Source: Gimesia algae (GTDB lineage: Bacteria > Planctomycetota > Planctomycetia > Planctomycetales > Planctomycetaceae). Taken from it: a DNA stretch of 64,000 nt. Positions 61,589 through 64,000 of the stretch are shown in pieces. Numbering within the stretch: position 1 is the stretch's first letter; each line of letters begins with the position of its first letter. The notes below the pieces were generated by a model that saw only the letters and a program-made list of their open reading frames with translations, was not told the origin of the DNA and did not search any database. The stretch covers positions 372,001 to 436,000 of the forward strand of contig NZ_CP036343.1 in the NCBI RefSeq assembly GCF_007746795.1. The letters run 5' to 3'. Position numbers and translations under genes: made by a program.

Positions 61589-63181
61589 ATGAAGATGCGC
61601 ACATTTATTAAAACGGCAGGAATTCTCCTGCTGCTGGGAGTTATGTTCCGTCCATCGAGTGTTTCGGCGGAAGATACGAAAATCAGTTCCGAGCAACTCG
61701 AGCGACTTCTAAACCGACTGGAACAGGCAGAACAGCGGATCCAGGAACTGGAAGAAACAAAGCCAGTCACGCCACCTCCCACTCCTCAGCCAGTTCCGTC
61801 ACTACCCCCCAAACTGGAGCGTGCAGCGGGTGGGCTGGATGATTCCGACGAGATTCTGATCAATAACTACACAGACGACTCAGGCTCACCTGCCTTTGAA
61901 ACGCGGCTTTCGACTCTGGAAGAAGACTGGAAAAAATTCTCCGAGTCGGAAAAAGAGAAAAAGGCAAAGGATGCTTCCAAAGCGACGACGATGAAAATCA
62001 CGGGGCGAGTTCATCTGGATGGATGGAATTTCACAAATAATACTCCCGGAATTGCTGCGTTCAATAATCCTGCTGATCCCATGGATCCTGAAAATAACTT
62101 TGAGTTTCGTCGGTTGCGACTGGGATTTGCGGGCGACATCAAAGACAACATGCTCTACAAGCTGGAGTTTGATTTTGATGATGCGAACGACCCGACTATC
62201 AAGGATGCCTATATTGGCTGGAACGATCTGCCGGTCTTTCAGACTCTGTTGATTGGTAATCAGAAGCGTCCGCTGGGTATGGACCACCTCAACAGTAGTC
62301 GTTTTAACTGGTTCCTCGAACGCCCTCTGGTAATTGAAGCCTTTAACCAGGATGCCCGACGCCTGGGGATTGCCGCCTACGGTGTTTCAGAAGAAGAGAC
62401 CTGGAACTGGCGCTATGGTATTTATGAACTGGAAAATATAGCCAATGACTCAGGGTATACCGGCGATGCGGGTCAGTACAGCATCAACGGACGTCTGGCG
62501 GGGACTCCCTGGTACGATGAAACTTCGGGGGGGCGTGGTTATCTGCATTTGGGTATTGCCGACATGTGGGCGAAGCCGGACGGAGATCCGAGCGCGTCCG
62601 CCTCTAATAACAATGAAGCCCGTTTCCGTACCCGACCCGAAGCGCGGACAGGCAGCGTTCGCTGGCTGGACACAGGTGCGATTGCCGGAGCTACCTGGTT
62701 CAACACACTGGGGCTGGAAGCGATGCTGACACTCGGGTCATTCTCCGTCGTCAGTGAGTACCAGGTTACCTCCGTCGGGCGTGGTGCTACGGGACCAGAC
62801 TTAACCTTCGAAGGTGGTTATGTGGAAGCTGGTTACTTCCTGACAGGCGAATATCAGCCTATCAACCGCAGGACAGGAACAATTGAACGGATCAAACCGC
62901 TGGAAAACTTCTTCTGGGTCAATACCTGTGACGGTGAGACCGGCGGTGGCTGGGGAGCCTGGCAGGTGATTGCCCGTTATTCCTATCTGGATCTGTCAGA
63001 TGGAAATGTTACGGGTGGTGATGAAAGAAACTTCACCGCTGGTCTGGTCTGGTGGTGGAATTCGCATGCCCGCATGCAGTTTAACTACGTTCATGCCCAG
63101 ATTGATGACAGAGGGCCCATTGATGGTTACACCGGCGGTCGATCAGATATCTTTGGTGCTCGATTCAGTGTTGACTTCTAA
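61589..63181 (+). CDS. OprO/OprP phosphate-selective porin
   Basis: Start at ATG 61589 (ATG 61595 is possible and better spaced from AGGGAT). The 530-residue protein has a signal peptide ending SVSA, a short coiled coil ('EQLERLLNRLEQAEQRIQEL'), a Pro-rich linker and a porin barrel with 'NFEFRRLRLGFAGDIKDN' and 'YKLEFDFDDANDPTIKDAYI', the Phosphate-selective_O_P pattern, ending in Phe (FSVDF) as outer-membrane barrels do. It imports phosphate or pyrophosphate across the outer membrane. Confidence 0.9.
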   Translation: MKMRTFIKTAGILLLLGVMFRPSSVSAEDTKISSEQLERLLNRLEQAEQRIQELEETKPVTPPPTPQPVPSLPPKLERAAGGLDDSDEILINNYTDDSGSPAFETRLSTLEEDWKKFSESEKEKKAKDASKATTMKITGRVHLDGWNFTNNTPGIAAFNNPADPMDPENNFEFRRLRLGFAGDIKDNMLYKLEFDFDDANDPTIKDAYIGWNDLPVFQTLLIGNQKRPLGMDHLNSSRFNWFLERPLVIEAFNQDARRLGIAAYGVSEEETWNWRYGIYELENIANDSGYTGDAGQYSINGRLAGTPWYDETSGGRGYLHLGIADMWAKPDGDPSASASNNNEARFRTRPEARTGSVRWLDTGAIAGATWFNTLGLEAMLTLGSFSVVSEYQVTSVGRGATGPDLTFEGGYVEAGYFLTGEYQPINRRTGTIERIKPLENFFWVNTCDGETGGGWGAWQVIARYSYLDLSDGNVTGGDERNFTAGLVWWWNSHARMQFNYVHAQIDDRGPIDGYTGGRSDIFGARFSVDF

Positions 63182-63242
63182 ACTCAAAGCAGTTTCAGCG
63201 ACGGACATTATTTAACGTTTTGACTCTCAGGAAGTGAGACTT

Positions 63243-63698
63243 ATGAAATATATTGGAATAGTTATGCTGGCTGTCACGGTCAGTCTTTCGGGAGGGGCTC
63301 AAAGCTCGGCTGAGTTAAAGCCAGGGGCCTCCTGCAGCGATCAGGCGAATGGAACCTGTCACAACAACTGTTGCTCACACGGATGCAAAACCTGTCGTCT
63401 GTATGTAGAGACATTAAAAGTGAAAAAGCATTGCTTTCGCATCGAGTGCAAAGACATCTGTATTCCGCCGGTCCGCTTTCCCTGGCAGAAATGCTGCGAA
63501 CTCAAATGTGGGAAAGTAAAAACCGTACGCGTATTGAAGAAGCACGAATACACGTGCGAAAAGTGTGGATACAAGTGGGACGTCGAAAATATGTGCGGTG
63601 CCTGCTCGACAGGGAACTGTGAAACAGTACTTCCCCCGGCAGTCAAAGCGGCAGCTCAGCCACCATTGGCGCCGGCGACTTCTGTCAGAAAACGGTAG
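63243..63698 (+). CDS. Secreted cysteine-rich protein
   Basis: ATG 63243 with AGGAAG upstream. 151 residues: signal peptide (MKYIGIVMLAVTVSLSGGAQSSA), then about 18 Cys, mostly as pairs: NNCCSHGCKTC, KKHCFRIECKDIC, KCCELKC, CEKCGYKWD, CGACSTGNC. They look like repeated zinc-ribbon-like or disulfide units. No family recognised. It lies 61 bp after the porin gene in the same direction. Confidence 0.75.
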   Translation: MKYIGIVMLAVTVSLSGGAQSSAELKPGASCSDQANGTCHNNCCSHGCKTCRLYVETLKVKKHCFRIECKDICIPPVRFPWQKCCELKCGKVKTVRVLKKHEYTCEKCGYKWDVENMCGACSTGNCETVLPPAVKAAAQPPLAPATSVRKR

Positions 63699-63711
63699 AC
63701 TGATTTGAAGC

Positions 63712-63744
63712 TTCAGCGGGGGCCTGCTTCCGGTCCCTGCTGAA
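63712..63744. terminator. Hairpin between convergent genes
   Basis: TTCAGCGGG pairs with CCCTGCTGAA (one G-T), 14 bp past the Cys-rich gene and 18 bp from the RND stop. T tail on the plus strand is weak; it may stop transcription both ways. Confidence 0.5.
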
Positions 63745-63762
63745 TTTGATATTCATAAGTCG

Positions 63763-64000
63763 TTATGTGGACGGCCTGACTTTCTGGCGATGTACCAGAG
63801 AATAGATACAGGGTACCAGAATCAGTGTCAGTACGGTGGAGACGACCATCCCGCCAAGTAGCGCGCGTGCCAGGGGTATCATCGCTTCATTGCCTGGTGC
63901 AAACTGGAATGACAGTGGGATCATCGAGGCAACCAGTGTGAGGGACGTCATTAAGATAGGACGTAATCGTACTTGCGCAGCTGACAGCGCGGCTTCACGG
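63763..64000 (-). CDS. RND efflux permease, C-terminal fragment
   Basis: Open to the window edge. Translation reads 'REAALSAAQVRLRPILMTSL' and 'PLARALLGGMVVSTVLTLIL' then VPCIYSLVHR, the conserved end of the AcrB/CusA/HAE1 pumps: the cytoplasmic loop after helix 10, helix 11 and helix 12. Antiporter of drugs or metals; the metal (CusA) or drug (AcrB) type cannot be decided from this piece. Confidence 0.88.
   Translation of the reverse strand, partial: REAALSAAQVRLRPILMTSLTLVASMIPLSFQFAPGNEAMIPLARALLGGMVVSTVLTLILVPCIYSLVHRQKVRPST

Noticed and set aside
1-64000. CRISPR array or phage-defence island
   Set aside because: No regularly spaced repeats of 24-40 bp and no Cas, toxin-antitoxin or restriction genes seen.

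Overview
The window looks like chromosome of a planctomycete, most likely Gimesia or a close relative (inferred from gene families, not from a marker gene). Pointers are two DUF1559 prepilin-type proteins sharing the [33 protein letters not shown]-type head (seen in segments), FG-GAP/VCBS and ASPIC/UnbV secreted proteins, a formylglycine-type sulfatase, a Tat-exported Gfo/Idh/MocA oxidoreductase, large TPR proteins and a MoxR-DUF58-transglutaminase operon. No rRNA, tRNA or CRISPR array was found.

Layout. 0-5 kb: secreted beta-propeller protein, a cytochrome-motif/VCBS lipoprotein overlapping an SGNH hydrolase, and a DUF1559 protein with its own terminator. 5-9.6 kb: a histidine kinase/NtrC-type regulator pair and a sulfatase. 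9.8-14.2 kb: MoxR, DUF58 and transglutaminase genes. 14.4-21.9 kb: twin mini-lipoproteins, a metallophosphatase, a 79-bp dispersed repeat, a TPR/ASPIC-UnbV pair, another DUF1559 protein and a small lipoprotein. 21.9-30.8 kb, all minus strand: Gfo/Idh oxidoreductase, an unrecognised 627-aa protein, a 2-hydroxyacid dehydrogenase, tandem CPFC paralogues and two DUF3299-like proteins.

31.2-34 kb holds a tightly overlapping three-gene operon (DUF5690-type transporter, PhnY-like dioxygenase, PhnZ-like HD oxygenase) predicted to take up and oxidatively cleave an aminophosphonate; a perfect 8-12-8 inverted repeat lies just upstream. Next come an ankyrin protein, a MacB-like ABC transporter with a His-rich loop, an L,D-transpeptidase, pyrE, a FabZ-like dehydratase, a HAD-like protein lacking its nucleophile, a HTH-receiver protein behind a 1-kb non-coding region, a GT39-type membrane protein, an SMP-30 protein, an aquaporin, a phytanoyl-CoA dioxygenase-like protein (with the second copy of the 79-bp repeat upstream), an ExbB/TolQ protein and a 1026-aa TPR protein.

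53.4-59.2 kb is the accessory part: two secreted alpha/beta hydrolases, a truncated FGE/SUMF1 gene and a complete IS4-family element (about 1.71 kb, 13-bp ends, 11-bp target duplication) sitting inside a 52-bp palindrome, plus two copies of a 9-nt-periodic repeat. 59.3-64 kb: Fur-family regulator, ZIP transporter, phosphate-selective porin preceded by Pho-box-like 11-bp repeats, a Cys-rich secreted protein and the end of an RND efflux pump gene.

Themes that connect genes are phosphorus acquisition (phosphonate operon, OprO/P porin, phosphatase-like protein) and metal handling (Fur, ZIP, His-rich ABC permease, DUF3299 proteins, RND pump). These links are inferred from family knowledge and position.
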